Positions 1 through 9,871 of a DNA stretch of 64,000 nucleotides are shown in pieces. Origin of the DNA: Acinetobacter sp. MB5 (GTDB taxonomy: Bacteria > Pseudomonadota > Gammaproteobacteria > Pseudomonadales > Moraxellaceae); NCBI RefSeq assembly GCF_003261585.1, contig NZ_POVU01000014.1:1-64000 (forward strand). The letters run 5' to 3'. Each line of letters starts with the position of its first letter. Position 1 is the first letter of the stretch. Below the pieces are notes generated by a model that was not told the DNA's origin, searched no databases, and saw only the letters and a program-made list of their open reading frames with translations. The position numbers and the translations under genes were made by a program.

Positions 1-510
1 CCCCCAGTAGGATGCCAACAACTGACGACTGGCATCAACTGCGGTAACGGGTAAATCCAGCCAAAGCTCACCCACTTTCACGAGAGTTTTGTCATAGCCC
101 AGTTTTAAAGTAACTCCGTGCTTTAAAAAGTCAGCTGCCTGAGACTGGGTTTGCTGGTTAAAGGGCAACACGGTATCGGCAACATGTTTGTCATTACTTA
201 AGCGCACGGCATATTGCACTGAAGCATCCACACCAATAGTAATTGGCTTGTCTGCAATCTGTAGTGGGGTATCCCGCATTTTAGATTTATAGAACAACGA
301 TTCAGCCTGCGACCAGCTGCCTGCATCCTTGAGCGCAGGGTTTTCATAGTCCCGATTGATGTAGGCATTTTTCATGGTAAACGTCCATTCATCCTCTGAG
401 GGTTGCATGGTTGTATCCGCAGCAAAAAGTACAGGGCTGGCAGTACTGCCAATCAATAATAAAATTGAAACTGTAAGAGATTGAAATTTAAAACTGTTGA
501 ACAATTGCAT
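1..510 (-). CDS. OprD-family porin, N-terminal part (BenP-like), cut by window edge
   Basis: The gene reads from 510 leftward and runs off the window after 170 codons without a stop. The product begins with a signal peptide (MQLFNSFKFQSLTVSILLLI, then cleavage near LFAAD). It continues with the OprD-type start of the mature barrel: a 'KNAYINRDY' block and later 'VKVGELWLDLPV'. OprD-family channels carry small organic acids across the outer membrane. It lies 45 bp downstream of, and in the same direction as, a BenK-like transporter gene. Inference: this corresponds to the benK-benP pair known from Acinetobacter benzoate clusters. The substrate is not proven, and the C-terminal three quarters are not visible. 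Confidence 0.8.
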   Translation of the reverse strand, partial: MQLFNSFKFQSLTVSILLLIGSTASPVLFAADTTMQPSEDEWTFTMKNAYINRDYENPALKDAGSWSQAESLFYKSKMRDTPLQIADKPITIGVDASVQYAVRLSNDKHVADTVLPFNQQTQSQAADFLKHGVTLKLGYDKTLVKVGELWLDLPVTAVDASRQLLASYWG

Positions 511-555
511 AATCCATTTCCGATAGGGGTGCACCAGTCCTCGGTGCACCGATTT

Positions 556-1914
556 TTACTGTTGAGTAAAAGAAGATTGAGTTGAGAAGGTTGAAGTCGC
601 TTGAGCTGAGACAGAGGCTTTTAAGTTGACTAAAAAGATTGCAAGTGCTGCGATGACGCCTGGCACAGCGATCACCAGAAAATTCATTTGGTGAGACAAT
701 TCAAAGCTCAATAATGCTCCTGTCAAAACTGGCCCAATGATTGCTCCAATACGTCCAATTCCCGATGCCCAACCCATGCCTGTTGAGCGCACAGCAGTCG
801 GATAAAATTGTGCAACAAAGGTATATAGCAAGATCTGAGAACCAATGGTTGCAGCCCCCGCAATGGCAATCAGGCTATATAAGATAAATTGTGGACTATT
901 AAAGCCAAGCAAAACGAGTGCTGAAGCCCCGATCACAAACATCGTGCTAATAACTGGTTTTAAATGAAATTTATCGGCAAGTGCACCGCCACCGATAGCA
1001 CCCACCATGCCTCCAATATTGAGTGCGAACAGAAAGAGCATGCTTGCACCGAGTGAATAGCCCGCCTTGATCATCAATTTAGGCAACCAGCTACCCAGTG
1101 CGTAAACCATCAACAAACACATGAAAAAGGCGATCCAAAACATAAACGTACTAAATGCACGACCTTCCTGAAAAAGTGCACGAACAGGTGCTTCAGTCGT
1201 TGTCGTTTCATTGAGAACAAGTTGAGTATTGGCAGTGAGTTCAGCATCTGGTGCAAGTTGAGTGACAATACTTCGGGCATGATCATGCTGATCTGATTTC
1301 ACTAAAAAGGCTAAAGATTCAGGTAAAAACTTCCAGATCAACGGGAGCAATAGCAGTGGAATACCCGCAATCAAGAACATGATTTGCCAGCCCATATCTT
1401 TCACAAGCCATGTTCCGAGCAATGCAGAGGTCATGCCGCCAATGGCATAGCCACTAAACATGATGGCAACTAGCGTGCTGCGAATTTTCTTAGGTGCATA
1501 TTCAGTCATTAATGCCACAACGTTTGGCATGACACCGCCAATTCCAAGTCCTGCAATAAAACGAAGTAATGCAAACTCGGTTGGGTTTGTCGCAAATGAG
1601 CCGATAAATGTAAATCCGCTAAATAAAGACACACAAATTAAAATGGTTTTTTTGCGCCCTAATTTGTCTGAAATTGTGCCGAAAATCATGGCACCAAACA
1701 TCATGCCAAATAACGCGGCACTGGCTAGCAGACCTGCCTGAACTGCAGTTAATGACCATTGTTGCATTAATAATGGGAGGGCAACCCCATAAATCACCAG
1801 ATCATATCCATCAAAGATAATAATTAATAAACACCACAATAAAACTTTCCAATGAAAAGCAGTAAAGCTCGCCTTGTCGACAATGTCATGAATATTGACC
1901 TTGTACTGATTCAT
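556..1914 (-). CDS. benK: MFS transporter, aromatic acid:H+ symporter family (BenK-like)
   Basis: A 452-residue, 12-TM inner-membrane transporter of the AAHS branch, the family of BenK, PcaK and MhpT. The AAHS signature in TM1 is clear ('FDGYDLVIYGVALP'). The TM2-3 loop carries the MFS motif 'GTISDKLGRKK', and TM4 has 'RFIAGLGIGGVMPN'. The start has a strong Shine-Dalgarno (GGAGGTGAAGA) just upstream. A porin gene follows on the same strand and a LysR gene is divergent. Family knowledge: BenK takes up benzoate with protons. No benABCDE genes are visible here, so the assignment to benzoate rests on similarity and the porin neighbour only. Confidence 0.75.
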   Translation of the reverse strand: MNQYKVNIHDIVDKASFTAFHWKVLLWCLLIIIFDGYDLVIYGVALPLLMQQWSLTAVQAGLLASAALFGMMFGAMIFGTISDKLGRKKTILICVSLFSGFTFIGSFATNPTEFALLRFIAGLGIGGVMPNVVALMTEYAPKKIRSTLVAIMFSGYAIGGMTSALLGTWLVKDMGWQIMFLIAGIPLLLLPLIWKFLPESLAFLVKSDQHDHARSIVTQLAPDAELTANTQLVLNETTTTEAPVRALFQEGRAFSTFMFWIAFFMCLLMVYALGSWLPKLMIKAGYSLGASMLFLFALNIGGMVGAIGGGALADKFHLKPVISTMFVIGASALVLLGFNSPQFILYSLIAIAGAATIGSQILLYTFVAQFYPTAVRSTGMGWASGIGRIGAIIGPVLTGALLSFELSHQMNFLVIAVPGVIAALAIFLVNLKASVSAQATSTFSTQSSFTQQ

Positions 1915-2494
1915 TCTTCACCTCCAATTTGTGAAGCATCCTATTATTTTGTTATTAAAATATTTTGTTAGATCATAGAAATCAAAAACTTAATTGGTAT
2001 ATTCTTATGTGTTTTAAGTATGTTACAAATACCGTTTTTATAGATTTAAACCATTTAGAAAGATTATTTTTGTTTGATGAAAATCAGGTAAATTTTAAAA
2101 CGGGAAAATAACGGGCTGATGATAGGATTCCAAGGCTGATTTCGATTTGAATTTTTAAATAATTAAATCGAATAAAAAACAATAATATTCACATAAAATA
2201 CTAAGCCCTAATCGAAACGAATTTATAAAACTTGAATTCTAAAAATTAAAACTATATGTTTTGCTGCTTCGATGATTTGAATTATTTTTAAAATTTGCTT
2301 CATTCGTGCTTTATTAAGATATGAATAAAAATAATTGGCAGTTTGCTATTGGCTGAGTAAGGCTCAGTTTTAAATGGAAGTTTGGAATATTGTCAGTTTA
2401 TAGAATGGATCTGATGAACTTGGAAAATAGACAATAAACTGCTTAAAATTCCATATTCAATTATGATGCTCACATTTAAAGAGTAGGCTTATTT
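1915..2494. other. Intergenic region between divergent benK-like and LysR genes
   Basis: About 580 bp of very AT-rich DNA without a credible ORF. It must hold the promoters of the benK-like transporter (leftward) and the LysR gene (rightward). I see AT-rich inverted stretches but no operator that I can assign. Confidence 0.5.
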
Positions 2495-3418
2495 ATGCAG
2501 ATTGAGAATATTGTACGGAAGCTTGATTTTATTACCCTACTGATTTTTAACACGATTTGTGAAGAGGGTTCATTAAGCCGAGCCGCAGAGAAAAATATGA
2601 TTGCATTATCAGCAGCAAGTAAACGTCTGACTGATTTGGAACATGCCATTGGTTCTAAGCTATTTATTCGTGATTCTCAAGGCATGAAAATTACCCCTGC
2701 GGGAGAAAGTCTACACTATCATAGTCGAATGATTATTGAGTCTATTTATAAAGCATCTATTGAGCTAGATGAATATAAAGCAGGACTAAAAGGCTTTGTG
2801 CGGCTTCAAGCCAATTTGGCTGCGATTATTCAGTTTTTACCAGAAGAATTGAATGCATTTATTGAAGAAAATCCACAAATTAAATTGGAACTTGAACAGC
2901 ATACCAGTGTTGATGTGATTAAAAATATTCAGAACCGTACTGCGGATTTAGGGATTTGTGTAGATGATTTTCATCAGCCAGATTTGGTTTATCATCTCTA
3001 TCGTACCGATGAACTGGTTATGGTCGTTCAGAGTCAGAATTATCTAGATACTCATAATATTCAAACACTTGAGGATGCATTGCAGTATGATTTGATTGGT
3101 CTTCAAGCTCAAAGTTCGATTAATCAGAAACTCAAACAGAAAGCTGAAAGTATCGGTCAAACCTTAAAATTAAGGATGCTTGTTGCCAGTTTTGATGCCT
3201 TGTGTCGTATGGTGCAGGCGGGTATGGGCATTGGTATTATTCCTAAAAAAGTCTATGAAATCATTGGGCAGCCTTTGGGCCTCATTAGTCTATCCATTCA
3301 TGAACCGTGGGCATTAAGACATTTATATTTGGTGTCTAAACCTGATGAATTTTTAAATCCTGTGAGCTTGGTTTTAAAACAGCATTTGCTGACCTGTGCA
3401 GCTCAACATCATCCGTAA
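2495..3418 (+). CDS. LysR-family transcriptional regulator
   Basis: A 307-residue LysR protein. The N-terminal winged HTH (about residues 10-70) reads 'FNTICEEGSLSRAAEKN...SAASKRLTDLE', followed by the usual linker. The periplasmic-binding-like effector domain ends with 'AGMGIGIIPKKV'. It is divergent from the benK-like gene and lies 258 bp upstream of, and codirectional with, the substrate-binding-fold/aconitase cluster. It may therefore control either side; the cluster to the right is the more likely target because no other regulator is near it. The effector is unknown. Confidence 0.85.
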   Translation: MQIENIVRKLDFITLLIFNTICEEGSLSRAAEKNMIALSAASKRLTDLEHAIGSKLFIRDSQGMKITPAGESLHYHSRMIIESIYKASIELDEYKAGLKGFVRLQANLAAIIQFLPEELNAFIEENPQIKLELEQHTSVDVIKNIQNRTADLGICVDDFHQPDLVYHLYRTDELVMVVQSQNYLDTHNIQTLEDALQYDLIGLQAQSSINQKLKQKAESIGQTLKLRMLVASFDALCRMVQAGMGIGIIPKKVYEIIGQPLGLISLSIHEPWALRHLYLVSKPDEFLNPVSLVLKQHLLTCAAQHHP

Positions 3419-3676
3419 TTTTTTGATTTCGCAAAACGCGAAGGATTGTTATCCGATTAAGATTTGTTTGTGGTGAAAAATAACGATAAATTGCGGAAAT
3501 AAGGGATGAATTGACGCAAGAATGACAACTAGACGGCTATAAATAAGTTTATCTCGATCAAATGAGTTTCTCTTTTTGGAAACAAATACGTTGATCGAAG
3601 TCATGCTAATTTTGGTCATGGTTTGATATTGCGCAAATCAGTGTATTAAAAGCTCCGCAACACAGGTTTATGCACC

Positions 3677-4402
3677 ATGGACATCATCACCAGAGAGGAC
3701 GTTCTTCAGGAAATCGCGCCTCATGGCACACTTAATTTTGCGATCAATTTTGGAAATCCAATTCTCGCTCAAAATGACAATGGAACACCTGCGGGCGTAT
3801 CCGTTGCTTTAGCTAAAGCCTTGGCGACTGAACTGGATGTACCTTTTCAACTCAATACATTTGATGCTGCAGGAAAAGTGTTTGCTTCATTGCCAGAAGG
3901 ACGCTGGGAAATTGCTTTTCTTGCGATCGAACCTGTTCGTGCAGATCAACTGCTGTTTACATCACCTTATGTTCATCTTGATGGAACATACCTTGTTCAT
4001 CAGTCCTCAACCGCACAAAACGTGCAGGATTTAGATCAAGCAGGCACCTTAATTGCCGTGGGCAAAGGTGCAGCGTATGACCTGTTTCTTAGCCGTACCT
4101 TGCAGCAGGCAACATTGTTACGCAGTGAAACTTCAGCGTCAGCAGTCACTGATTTTATGACACTGAAACTGGATGCTGCTGCGGGAATTCGCTCTTATTT
4201 ACATGACGTTGCTGTCAAGAATCCTGAATTTCGAGTAATTGACGATGCATTTACTCAAATTCGACAGGCAATTGCCACACCGAAAAAAAATGTCAAAACT
4301 GCCGCTTATCTAGAAAAATTTCTAGCCCAGAAAAAGTCTGAAGGTTTTATTCACAAGGCATTAATGGAATCTCAGCAAAGCCCGATTCTCGCTGCTCCTT
4401 AA
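3677..4402 (+). CDS. Substrate-binding-fold (SBP_bac_3 type) protein without signal peptide
   Basis: A 241-residue protein with the fold of family-3 solute-binding proteins. The first lobe has 'GTLNFAINFGNPILAQ' and 'GVSVALAKALATEL'; the hinge region 'EIAFLAIEPVRADQLLFTSPYV' is typical. There is no signal peptide or lipobox: the protein starts directly with MDIITREDVLQEI. Upstream codons give no better start. No ABC permease or ATPase gene is nearby. It lies just before an AcnA-type aconitase. Known: aconitate isomerase, which interconverts trans- and cis-aconitate, belongs to a solute-binding-protein fold family. Inference: this protein may be a cytoplasmic isomerase or ligand-binding enzyme rather than a transport component. 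The function is not proven. Confidence 0.6.
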   Translation: MDIITREDVLQEIAPHGTLNFAINFGNPILAQNDNGTPAGVSVALAKALATELDVPFQLNTFDAAGKVFASLPEGRWEIAFLAIEPVRADQLLFTSPYVHLDGTYLVHQSSTAQNVQDLDQAGTLIAVGKGAAYDLFLSRTLQQATLLRSETSASAVTDFMTLKLDAAAGIRSYLHDVAVKNPEFRVIDDAFTQIRQAIATPKKNVKTAAYLEKFLAQKKSEGFIHKALMESQQSPILAAP

Positions 4403-4457
4403 AGCAGTAACCTCGCAAATTTCATTGGTTCGATTGCCAGAAATGGTGTAAGTGTAT

Positions 4458-7133
4458 ATGAACAGTATCCCAAATTCTTATTTAAGCCACCTGACCGTTA
4501 ATTCAACAGCGTATGCATATGTTGATTTACATAAAGTTGTTAATGATGGTCAACAGCTTGCCAAAATTCCATATTCTCTCAGAATTCTTTTGGAAAATGT
4601 GGCACGTTGCTCTCCTGAAAAACTTCCTCATATTTTAGACAACCTGTTGAATCCAGCCGCAACAGCTTGCGAAGTACCTTACTACCCAAACCGTATTATG
4701 TTCCATGATACGACGTGTTTACCTGCACTTGCCGATTTTGCTGGGATGCGTAATGTGGTTGATGAACTCAAGGGTGATGCAACCTTGATTAACCCGATGA
4801 TTCCAGCAGTTTTAACCATTGATCACTCTGTGATTGTGGAACACTTTGCAGAAAAAGATGCGGTACAGAAAAATCTGGATATTGATTTTCGTCGTAACCA
4901 TGAACGTTATGAGTTTATTAAGTGGGCGCAAAAAAGCCTTGATAACTTTAGCGTGATTCCACCTGGAACAGGCATTATCCATCAAATGAACATGGAAGCC
5001 GTTGCTCAGGTGGTTTGGGAAACCCCTTTAGATGATCAGACCACATTACTGCATGGTGACTGTATGGTGGCAACCGACAGCCATACCCCAATGATCAATG
5101 CCATTGGTGTGTTGGGTTGGGGTGTCGGTGGTTTGGAAGGGCAAGCCACACTGGTAGGTGAACCCGTTACATTAACACTGCCTAAAACCGTCGGCATTTA
5201 TGTTGAAAATGCATTGAATGAAGGTGTCACGGCAACAGATATAACGCTGTATGTTGCTGAAATTCTTCGTAAGAAAGAAATGGTAGGGAAATTTGTTGAA
5301 TTTACAGGACCAGGGCTTGAGCATGTAAGTATTGCGGCGCGTGGGACGATTGCCAACATGGCACCTGAATATGGTGCAACCGTGGTATTTTTCCCATTTG
5401 ATGTGAAGACACAAGCTTATTTAGAGTTGACTGGGCGTGATTCCAGTTTGATTGAAAAAGCAGTTCAGTATATGCAGGCGCAATCCTTGTTCCGCACAGC
5501 TGATGCTGCTGAGCCGCAATTTGATGAGCTTATTCACCTTGATTTAGCCAGTATAAAACCAAGTTTGGCAGGCCCATCATTGCCGCATCAGCGACAGGAT
5601 TTGGCCAATATTGCACAATCTTTTCGTGACAGTAACACGCACAGAAAAGCTATTCACTTACTCGATACGACAGACAGCAACGCCGCCATTGAACATGGCC
5701 TAGTCCTGATGTCAGCAATCACCAGTTGTACCAATACTGCCAATGCAACACAAATGATTCAGGCAGGTTTATTGGCTCGAAATGCCCGAAAATTGGGATT
5801 AAATCGAAAACCTTGGGTCAAAACCTCACTCTCACCAGGTTCACGAGTGGTTGCCAATTATCTTGAAAAAGCAGCTTTACTGGATGATTTTGCAAGCCTT
5901 GGTTTTGAGCTGGCAGGCTTTGGCTGTATGACTTGTATTGGTAACTCTGGCAGCTTGGAACAACATGCGGATCAATGGGTTGAACAAGGATTGGAAGGGG
6001 TTGTGGTGCTTTCAGGCAACCGTAACTTCCCAGGACGGGTCAATCCAAAATTACCAGCAGGTTATCTGGCATCTCCAGCATTGTGTGTGGCCTATGCACT
6101 TGCAGGGACGATTATGCTGAATCTTGAACATGATCCAGTCACCCACGATGCTTCGGGACAAGCAGTATATTTAAAAGATCTGATGCCAAGTGATGAAGAA
6201 GTGGCAGCGATCGAAAAGCAAGTTGTCAGTTCAGATTTTTTTGTGCAGCGTAAAGCCCAACTTTGGGAAGGCACGTCTCACTGGAAAATGCTGAGCAGCG
6301 AACACAGTGTTTTATTTCCGTGGAAGCCAACATCTACGTATTTGCGCCGACCAAAATATCTGGAAGACATTCCATTACAACCGAAACAAACGCTTGCTTT
6401 TCAGGATGCTAAAGCCCTGTTTGTACTGGGGGATAATGTTACGACAGATCATATTTCACCTGCCTTTAGTATTCCTGCAAACAGTCTGGCAGGGCAGTGG
6501 TTGCTTGAACGCGGAGAAAGCCCTGAAGACTTAAACCAGTATTCAACTCGTCGCAGTAACCATGAGGTCATGCTTCGCGGTGCTTTTACTAACCCCGCGA
6601 TTGGAAACCAGTTGGTACAGCAAGAACCTAATGTACCAAAGGGTCAAGGAGTTTGGACATGGGATGCCGAGCATCAGCAAGTTCAGCCGCTCTATCTTGC
6701 AGCGCAAAGTTATCTTGCACGTGATATTCCAACCATTGTCTTTGCGGGTATTAACTATGGCGCTGGCTCTAGTCGTGACTGGGCAGCAAAAGCACAAGCG
6801 TTATTGGGTGTAAAAGCGGTAGTTGCTCGCAGTATTGAACGTATTCACCGTAGCAACCTGATTGGTATGGGTATTTTACCTTTACTGTTCCAAGCAGGGC
6901 AAAGCGTTGAAGATCTGGAGCTATCAGGTCAGGAATCTTTTGATTTTTCAGGTTTTGATGACTTACAGGTCGGAAATAATGCCATCACCATGCACATTAA
7001 ATTACCTCAGCAGCCTGATAAGAAAGTCATGCTGGATTTACGTATCGATTCATTGCAAGAACTGAGATATCTGATTAATGGCGGTATTTTGCCTTTTGTT
7101 ATTCGTAAGACGATACAAAAGACGAGCAGTTAA
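4458..7133 (+). CDS. AcnA-type aconitate hydratase, divergent paralogue
   Basis: An 891-residue protein of the AcnA/IRP1 architecture, about the normal length. The three [4Fe-4S] cysteine ligands are present in 'SAITSCTNTAN' (about residue 424) and 'GFGCMTCIGNSG' (about 490 and 493). The swivel domain has 'NVTTDHISPA' and 'YGAGSSRDWAAKA'. Several normally strict blocks differ from housekeeping AcnA, for example 'GGLEGQATLVGEP' where GGIEAEAAMLGQP is usual, and 'HQMNMEAV' where HQVNLEYL is usual. This points to a specialised copy acting on aconitate or a related tricarboxylate. ATG at 4458 is preferred; an in-frame GTG lies two codons upstream. It sits between the substrate-binding-fold protein and the lactonase. 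Confidence 0.8.
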   Translation: MNSIPNSYLSHLTVNSTAYAYVDLHKVVNDGQQLAKIPYSLRILLENVARCSPEKLPHILDNLLNPAATACEVPYYPNRIMFHDTTCLPALADFAGMRNVVDELKGDATLINPMIPAVLTIDHSVIVEHFAEKDAVQKNLDIDFRRNHERYEFIKWAQKSLDNFSVIPPGTGIIHQMNMEAVAQVVWETPLDDQTTLLHGDCMVATDSHTPMINAIGVLGWGVGGLEGQATLVGEPVTLTLPKTVGIYVENALNEGVTATDITLYVAEILRKKEMVGKFVEFTGPGLEHVSIAARGTIANMAPEYGATVVFFPFDVKTQAYLELTGRDSSLIEKAVQYMQAQSLFRTADAAEPQFDELIHLDLASIKPSLAGPSLPHQRQDLANIAQSFRDSNTHRKAIHLLDTTDSNAAIEHGLVLMSAITSCTNTANATQMIQAGLLARNARKLGLNRKPWVKTSLSPGSRVVANYLEKAALLDDFASLGFELAGFGCMTCIGNSGSLEQHADQWVEQGLEGVVVLSGNRNFPGRVNPKLPAGYLASPALCVAYALAGTIMLNLEHDPVTHDASGQAVYLKDLMPSDEEVAAIEKQVVSSDFFVQRKAQLWEGTSHWKMLSSEHSVLFPWKPTSTYLRRPKYLEDIPLQPKQTLAFQDAKALFVLGDNVTTDHISPAFSIPANSLAGQWLLERGESPEDLNQYSTRRSNHEVMLRGAFTNPAIGNQLVQQEPNVPKGQGVWTWDAEHQQVQPLYLAAQSYLARDIPTIVFAGINYGAGSSRDWAAKAQALLGVKAVVARSIERIHRSNLIGMGILPLLFQAGQSVEDLELSGQESFDFSGFDDLQVGNNAITMHIKLPQQPDKKVMLDLRIDSLQELRYLINGGILPFVIRKTIQKTSS

Positions 7134-7183
7134 TTCACTGATTTTTTTAAAATCGTATGTAGGTCAACACAGAACATAGACAA

Positions 7184-7207
7184 GGGAAAATACGCACTTA
7201 TTTTCCC
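7184..7207 (+). other. Hairpin between aconitase and lactonase genes
   Basis: GGGAAAATA (7184-7192) pairs with TATTTTCCC (7199-7207) around a 6-nt loop. No T-run follows, so it is more likely an mRNA-stabilising or processing hairpin inside the operon than a terminator. Confidence 0.4.
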
Positions 7208-7248
7208 TCAGGAGCAGTCTGTCTTCATTTTTCAGTAGGGATATCAAT

Positions 7249-8304
7249 ATGTTTGTTTATATTGGATCGAGAACAACACGAGAGCGTAATGCACGTGGCG
7301 AGGGCATCAGCATTTGCCACTTCAATGAAGCCACAGGGCAATTGAAGCTGATTAATACAGTCAAGGACTTAGTCAATCCTTCATATCTCGCGATTAGTCA
7401 CAACAAACAGTATTTGTATGTGGTTCATGGTGACATGTGCAATGTGAGTGCCTTTAAAATTAATCCCGTGACGGGTGACCTCCAATGGTTAGATACCTTG
7501 CATTGTGGCGGTAAAAACCCTGTACATCTGGCTTTAGATCCAACAGATCGTTACCTGATTATCTCCAATCATTTAACTGGCAATATCGTTTCGATTCGCT
7601 TAACTGAAGACGGAAAATTTGAGCGTATTCAATTCAATATCAACTTGCCAGGAAAGTCAGGTCCACATCGTACTGAACAACCTTTTTCCAAACCACATTA
7701 CAACGCATTCGACTTATCTCGCCGCTTTGTGATTGTGCCAGATAAAGGCTTAGACAAGATTTTCTGTTTTCATTATGACAATGGCAAGCTGATTCCAAGC
7801 AAATATCCTTCTGTGGAAACCCGTGAAGGCGCTGGGCCTCGGCACTATGTGCAGCATCCGAACCAGAAATATATCTATGTCATTAATGAACTCGATTCGA
7901 GTATTGCGACTTATACATTTGATCAACTCGATGGGAAATTAACGGCAATTCAAAATATTTCAACTTTATCAAATGATTATGTTGGAAATAGTCGTGCAGC
8001 ATCTATTCTTCTCAATCAAACTGGCGAGTTTTTGTATGCATCAAACCGAGGAGAGAATTCAATTGCGCTATTTCAGGTTAATGCCAGTACTGGAAAATTA
8101 AAATTTGTTGAGACCTTTGCTGTCGGTGGAAAAACACCACGCTGTATTGCGTTATCGCCAAATGGGAAATTTATTTTCTCTCTAAATGAAGATAGCCATA
8201 ATATTTCTATATTTCATGTTGATTGTGAAAACGGAACACTACGACCAACACATATAGATAACTATTTTGGCAGCCCTGTAAACATGGAGTTCTTGGATAT
8301 TTAA
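7249..8304 (+). CDS. Lactonase family protein, seven-bladed beta-propeller
   Basis: A 351-residue protein of the Lactonase/YbhE family (6-phosphogluconolactonase Pgl and fungal carboxymuconate-lactonising enzyme fold). Repeated blade motifs are easy to see: 'NPSYLAISHNKQYLYVV', 'NPVHLALDPTDRYLIIS', 'GPRHYVQHPNQKYIYVI' and 'TPRCIALSPNGKFIFSL'. There is no signal peptide, so it is cytoplasmic. It follows the aconitase by 115 bp and is followed after 37 bp by an MFS transporter gene, so an operon is likely. Inference: it opens or forms a lactone of the acid handled by this cluster. A housekeeping 6-phosphogluconolactonase role is the alternative but fits the neighbours less well. Confidence 0.75.
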   Translation: MFVYIGSRTTRERNARGEGISICHFNEATGQLKLINTVKDLVNPSYLAISHNKQYLYVVHGDMCNVSAFKINPVTGDLQWLDTLHCGGKNPVHLALDPTDRYLIISNHLTGNIVSIRLTEDGKFERIQFNINLPGKSGPHRTEQPFSKPHYNAFDLSRRFVIVPDKGLDKIFCFHYDNGKLIPSKYPSVETREGAGPRHYVQHPNQKYIYVINELDSSIATYTFDQLDGKLTAIQNISTLSNDYVGNSRAASILLNQTGEFLYASNRGENSIALFQVNASTGKLKFVETFAVGGKTPRCIALSPNGKFIFSLNEDSHNISIFHVDCENGTLRPTHIDNYFGSPVNMEFLDI

Positions 8305-8341
8305 ACCGACATAAATTCAATGTCTTGGTCTTGAGGTGATT

Positions 8342-9697
8342 ATGGATAATCAAATGATTACACATGTGGACGAGCAGCGCTTAATGAAAAAAGTGACGCT
8401 GCGAATTATTCCTTTCTTATTTCTTTTGTACATTATTTCGTATCTGGATCGTGCCAATATTGGCTATGCAGCACTGGAAATGAATAAAGAGCTTGCCATT
8501 GGCAGTGAAGCATTTGGCTTTATCTCAGGTATTTTCTTTATCGGCTATTTCCTGTTTGAAGTGCCTAGCAATATGATGCTGAAAAAGTATGGCTCACGGA
8601 TCTGGATTGCCCGTATTTTAATTTCATGGGGCATTATTGCCACACTGACGGCATTTGCACAAAATTCAACACAACTGTATGCACTCCGTTTTTTATTGGG
8701 TGTGGCCGAAGCGGGTTTTTTCCCGGGTATTGTGATTTATCTAACACTTTGGTTCCGTTCTAAAGAACTTGCAACCACTTTTGCCTTATTCACATCGGCA
8801 ATTCCTGTAAGTTACATTATTGGTGCACCGCTGAGCACGTGGATTATGGACAATGTTCACTGGCTTAACTGGAGTGGCTGGCGCTGGATGCTGTTTTTAG
8901 AAGGGATTCCAGCGGTTATTTTTGGGATTGTTTGCCTGTTTTATCTGACAGAATCGCCTGAAAAAGCCAAATGGCTCAACCCACAAGAAAAAGCATGGCT
9001 CATCAATGAGTTGAAGAATGATGCGACCAAGAAAAAGAACGTTCAGCAGCTTTCAACCTTGCAAGCAATGGTTAATCCTAAGGTCTTGTATTTGGCACTC
9101 ATCTACTTTGTTTACCAGTGCGGTAGTTTGGGAATTGGCTACTGGTTACCTCAGATTATTAAGAGTTTTTCGAGTTCACTCACACATACCCAAATTGGTT
9201 TAATTGCAATGTTGCCTTATATCGTGGCGACAACGGTCATGATTATTTGGTCACGACGCTCTGATAAAAAAGGCGAGCGAAAGTTCCATACGTTCCTACC
9301 GCTTTTCTGGTCAAGTCTGGCATTGTTCTCTCTTTATGTCGTTCACAACAATGTTATTTCTCTAATCGTGATTTGTATTGCTTTGGCGGGTTTATATGCC
9401 TTCAAATCCCCATTCTGGGCAGTCCCAACGCTATTTTTAACACCAGCTTCTGCGGCAATTTCTATTGCAGTTATTAACTCCATTGGCAACTTGGGTGGCT
9501 TTGTTGGCCCATCTTTACTCGGTATTATCAATGCGAAAACCCACAATCCTGCGGGAAGTCTGGTTGTTCTCGCCTTTGTGTTATTGGTTGGCAGTCTGAT
9601 GGTGCTCTGTATTCGCCTGAATAACAAAGCAAAAACGGAAGATGCTACAGAGCAACCTGTAGATCCCAGGCAAATAAAATCCAGACAGCCTAACTAA
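8342..9697 (+). CDS. MFS transporter, anion:cation symporter (ACS) family
   Basis: A 451-residue 12-TM permease of the ACS family, which carries organic anions such as tartrate, phthalate, galactonate and hexuronates. Signatures are 'YLDRANIGYAAL' at the end of TM1, 'FFIGYFLFEVPSN' in TM2 and 'LRFLLGVAEAGFFPG' in TM4. ATG at 8342 is chosen because GAGG (8333-8336) stands 5 nt before it; an upstream in-frame GTG at 8336 overlaps that ribosome site. Its position between the lactonase and a DcaP-like porin makes it the inner-membrane uptake step of the same pathway. Confidence 0.85.
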   Translation: MDNQMITHVDEQRLMKKVTLRIIPFLFLLYIISYLDRANIGYAALEMNKELAIGSEAFGFISGIFFIGYFLFEVPSNMMLKKYGSRIWIARILISWGIIATLTAFAQNSTQLYALRFLLGVAEAGFFPGIVIYLTLWFRSKELATTFALFTSAIPVSYIIGAPLSTWIMDNVHWLNWSGWRWMLFLEGIPAVIFGIVCLFYLTESPEKAKWLNPQEKAWLINELKNDATKKKNVQQLSTLQAMVNPKVLYLALIYFVYQCGSLGIGYWLPQIIKSFSSSLTHTQIGLIAMLPYIVATTVMIIWSRRSDKKGERKFHTFLPLFWSSLALFSLYVVHNNVISLIVICIALAGLYAFKSPFWAVPTLFLTPASAAISIAVINSIGNLGGFVGPSLLGIINAKTHNPAGSLVVLAFVLLVGSLMVLCIRLNNKAKTEDATEQPVDPRQIKSRQPN

Positions 9698-9742
9698 GCG
9701 TTCGCCCTTTCAGTTTTTAAATTCTTTCTAACCACTTTCCCT

Positions 9743-9768
9743 CTCTTACCACCTTGGGGCGGTAAGAG
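9743..9768 (+). other. Hairpin upstream of DcaP-like porin gene
   Basis: CTCTTACC (9743-9750) and GGTAAGAG (9761-9768) form a perfect 8-bp stem, extendable inside by CC/GG pairs. No T-run follows. It may be an attenuator or processing site between transporter and porin. Confidence 0.4.
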
Positions 9769-9871
9769 TGTGGAGACTTTATTTCAAATTTAGCCATCTC
9801 ATAGAAAGGCAAACCTATTTTAAGACAAGCAATCAATCAGGATGATTCGATTTATCATGGAGAAAATTCGT

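Noticed and set aside
4458..7133. 2-methylcitrate dehydratase AcnD of propionate catabolism
   Set aside because: No prpB, prpC or prpF genes are nearby; the neighbours are a substrate-binding-fold protein, lactonase and anion transport genes.
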